Positions 4,386 through 6,066 of a DNA stretch of 6,066 bases are shown here, piece by piece. Position numbers and translations under genes: made by a program. Numbering within the stretch: position 1 is the first letter of the stretch; each line of letters begins with the position of its first letter. The stretch is from Bacteroidales bacterium UBA7574 (GTDB lineage Bacteria > Bacteroidota > Bacteroidia > Bacteroidales > Paludibacteraceae), in the NCBI GenBank assembly GCA_002479035.1, contig DLLA01000171.1:1-6066 (forward strand). Direction: 5' to 3'. The notes under the pieces were generated by a model. The model saw only the letters and a list, made by a program, of their open reading frames with translations. It ran no database searches and was not told the DNA's origin.

Positions 4386-6066
4386 GCTGGAGGAGGTATT
4401 TGGGGTCGGCGGGTTTGCCGCGGAACTCCTGATAGAGTTCGGCTGCATCACGGGTGCCACCCTGTTCGAGCAAGTGGCGGAAACGTTTTGCCACCTCCGG
4501 ATTGAGGACATCGCCCGTCTCCTCGAAGGCTGCAAAAGCGTCCGCATCCAGCACAGCCGACCAAGTGTAACTATAGTAACCGGCCTCGTAACCTGTGGTG
4601 AAGATGTGGTTGTAGAACGTGGAGCGGTAGCGCGTTATGATTTGCGGTATCATGTGCATCTTTGCCATCGCCTCCGCCTCAAATACATTGACATCAAAGT
4701 CGGCGGTGTCGGTCATCTCGTGGTAGTCCATATCGAGGATAGACGCCGACAATAGTTCGGTCTCGACAAAGCCCTGATTGAAGGTTTGGGCATTGTTGAT
4801 TTTTCTGATCAGCGAGTCAGGCATCACTTCACCGGTCTGATAATGAATGGCATAGGTCTTCATTATCTCAGGGCGGTAGCAGTAGTTCTCCATAAACTGC
4901 GAGGGGAGTTCGACGAAGTCGCGCGGGGTGTTGGTGCCTGCGAGCGTCTTGTATGTTGCCTTGGACATAAGTCCGTGGAGGGCGTGTCCGAACTCGTGGA
5001 AGAGGGTTTCGACATCGTCCATAGAGAGAAGCGATGGGTTGCCCTGTGTGGGCTTGTTGAAGTTGCCGACATTGATGATGACGGGGCGATGGTCCACGCC
5101 GTCGGCATCCACGTACTGGTTGCAGATGTTGTTCATCCATGCGCCCGGGCGTTTGCCTGCGCGTGGGAAATAGTCGGTGTAGAGAATGCCCACGAGACTG
5201 CCGTCAGCGTCAGTTACCTTGAAGACCTCCACTTCCGGGTTATAGACGGGCATATCGGTGAGTTGCTCGAAATTGAGTCCATAGAGGTTGTGCGCCAATC
5301 CGAACACGCCTTTGCGGACGTTGCTCAGTTCAAAATAGGGCTTGAGTTGCTCCTCATCGAGATCGTATTTCGCCTTGCGGAGTTTCTCGGCATAGTACCA
5401 CCAATCCCACGGTTGCAGTTCCTCACCGGGCAGGTCTTCGTTCATAAGCGTTTGGAGTTCAGCGGCTTCACGCTTGGCTGCAGCGAGACTGGGCTCCCAT
5501 ACTGATTGGAGAAAAGCGTCCACGGTCTTGGCATCGTGCGCCATACAGTCGGCGAGGATATAGTCGGCGGGGCAGTCGTAGCCGAAGAGGTGTGCTTTCT
5601 CGACACGCAGTTTCATTGTCTTGACGATGACGGCTTTGTTGTCGTACTCGTTGTCGTGGTTGCCACGGGTGGTGTATGCCAGCAGCAGTTCGCGGCGCAA
5701 GTCGCGGTTCTCGCAATACTGCAGGACTGGCGTGAACGAGGTGCGCTTGGGCGTGAAGAGCCAAGCATCGGGGCGACCGGCAGCGGCTGCCTCCTCTTTG
5801 GCAGCGGCTTTCGCGCTCTCGGGCAGCCCTTTGAGTTCGTTCTCGTCGGTGATGAAGAGTTGGTAGGCGTTGGTCTCTGCGACTACGTTGTTGCCGAATT
5901 GCAGGGAGAGCAAGCCCAACTCACTGTTAATCTCCTTGAGGCGTTCTTTCTGCTCAGGCTGGAGATTGGCACCATTCAGCGCAAAATGCTTGTAGGTCTC
6001 GGTTAGAAGACGCATCTGCTCGGCGTTCAGCCCGAGTTGCTCGCGCTGGTCGTACACAAACTTGAT
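4372..6066 (-). CDS. dcp: M3-family zinc metallopeptidase, Dcp-type peptidyl-dipeptidase (5' end outside window)
   Basis: This is the C-terminal 564 residues of an M3 oligopeptidase; the reading frame stays open to the right edge, so the start lies beyond. Numbering from the first codon in the window, the zinc motif is FHEFGHALHGL with His357, Glu358 and His361. The third ligand is Glu386 in RDFVELPSQFMENY, 29 residues after the first histidine, as in E. coli Dcp. Downstream, the GYEAGYYSYTW segment (about 492-502) supplies the conserved substrate-binding tyrosines. By comparison with Dcp about 110 N-terminal residues are missing, including any signal or lipoprotein peptide, so location in the cell is open. 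The enzyme releases C-terminal dipeptides from short peptides in the Dcp subgroup, or cuts internally in the oligopeptidase A subgroup; Dcp fits better but is not certain. The stop codon lies inside a hairpin. Confidence 0.93.
   Translation of the reverse strand: MKFVYDQREQLGLNAEQMRLLTETYKHFALNGANLQPEQKERLKEINSELGLLSLQFGNNVVAETNAYQLFITDENELKGLPESAKAAAKEEAAAAGRPDAWLFTPKRTSFTPVLQYCENRDLRRELLLAYTTRGNHDNEYDNKAVIVKTMKLRVEKAHLFGYDCPADYILADCMAHDAKTVDAFLQSVWEPSLAAAKREAAELQTLMNEDLPGEELQPWDWWYYAEKLRKAKYDLDEEQLKPYFELSNVRKGVFGLAHNLYGLNFEQLTDMPVYNPEVEVFKVTDADGSLVGILYTDYFPRAGKRPGAWMNNICNQYVDADGVDHRPVIINVGNFNKPTQGNPSLLSMDDVETLFHEFGHALHGLMSKATYKTLAGTNTPRDFVELPSQFMENYCYRPEIMKTYAIHYQTGEVMPDSLIRKINNAQTFNQGFVETELLSASILDMDYHEMTDTADFDVNVFEAEAMAKMHMIPQIITRYRSTFYNHIFTTGYEAGYYSYTWSAVLDADAFAAFEETGDVLNPEVAKRFRHLLEQGGTRDAAELYQEFRGKPADPKYLLQRKGF

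Noticed and set aside
4786..5505. Open frame of 239 codons on the + strand opposite the M3 peptidase
   Set aside because: It is antisense to a strongly supported gene with intact catalytic motifs, and its translation shows no recognisable domain; a by-product of codon use on the other strand.

Overview
The window looks like chromosomal DNA from a member of the Bacteroidales, roughly Bacteroides/Prevotella/Muribaculaceae-like. Four things point there. A promoter matches the Bacteroidetes -33/-7 form (TTTG, then TACCTTTG after a 20-base spacer). Clear Shine-Dalgarno sequences are largely absent. There are short lipoproteins of a typical Bacteroidales kind. The secreted choloylglycine-hydrolase-family enzyme and Dcp-type M3 peptidase are also in keeping with this group. 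The genus cannot be fixed from the sequence alone.

Left part (1-2065, + strand): a compact four-gene cluster. It encodes an ECF sigma factor (33-584), an overlapping single-pass membrane protein that sits where an anti-sigma factor usually lies (571-1038), and two small lipoproteins (1087-1524 and 1595-1981). The two lipoproteins share a pattern of residues and look like diverged tandem paralogues. A strong stem-loop with A and T flanks (2031-2065) closes the cluster and can also stop transcription arriving from the opposite strand. The likely logic is a cell-envelope regulatory unit, with sigma factor, membrane regulator and envelope lipoproteins made together, but the signal is unknown.

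Right part (2100-6066, - strand): three genes read leftwards. The first in reading order is a 5'-truncated M3-family zinc peptidase of the Dcp type (4372-6066, start beyond the window). Next comes an integral membrane protein of about eight helices with a GTG start (3367-4131), then a secreted Ntn-hydrolase of the choloylglycine hydrolase/penicillin V acylase family (2100-3185) with its own promoter at 3237-3268.

The two intergenic stretches on the right hold the most unusual DNA. At 3311-3365 there are five direct 11-bp repeats just upstream of the hydrolase promoter. At 4146-4385 there is a field of CCGTTAAT-type repeats followed by three hairpins in a row, the last of which spans the stop codon of the peptidase. 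I see no RNA genes, CRISPR array, insertion sequence or obvious defence system. The best candidates for undescribed biology are the sigma/paired-lipoprotein cluster and the two repeat regions.
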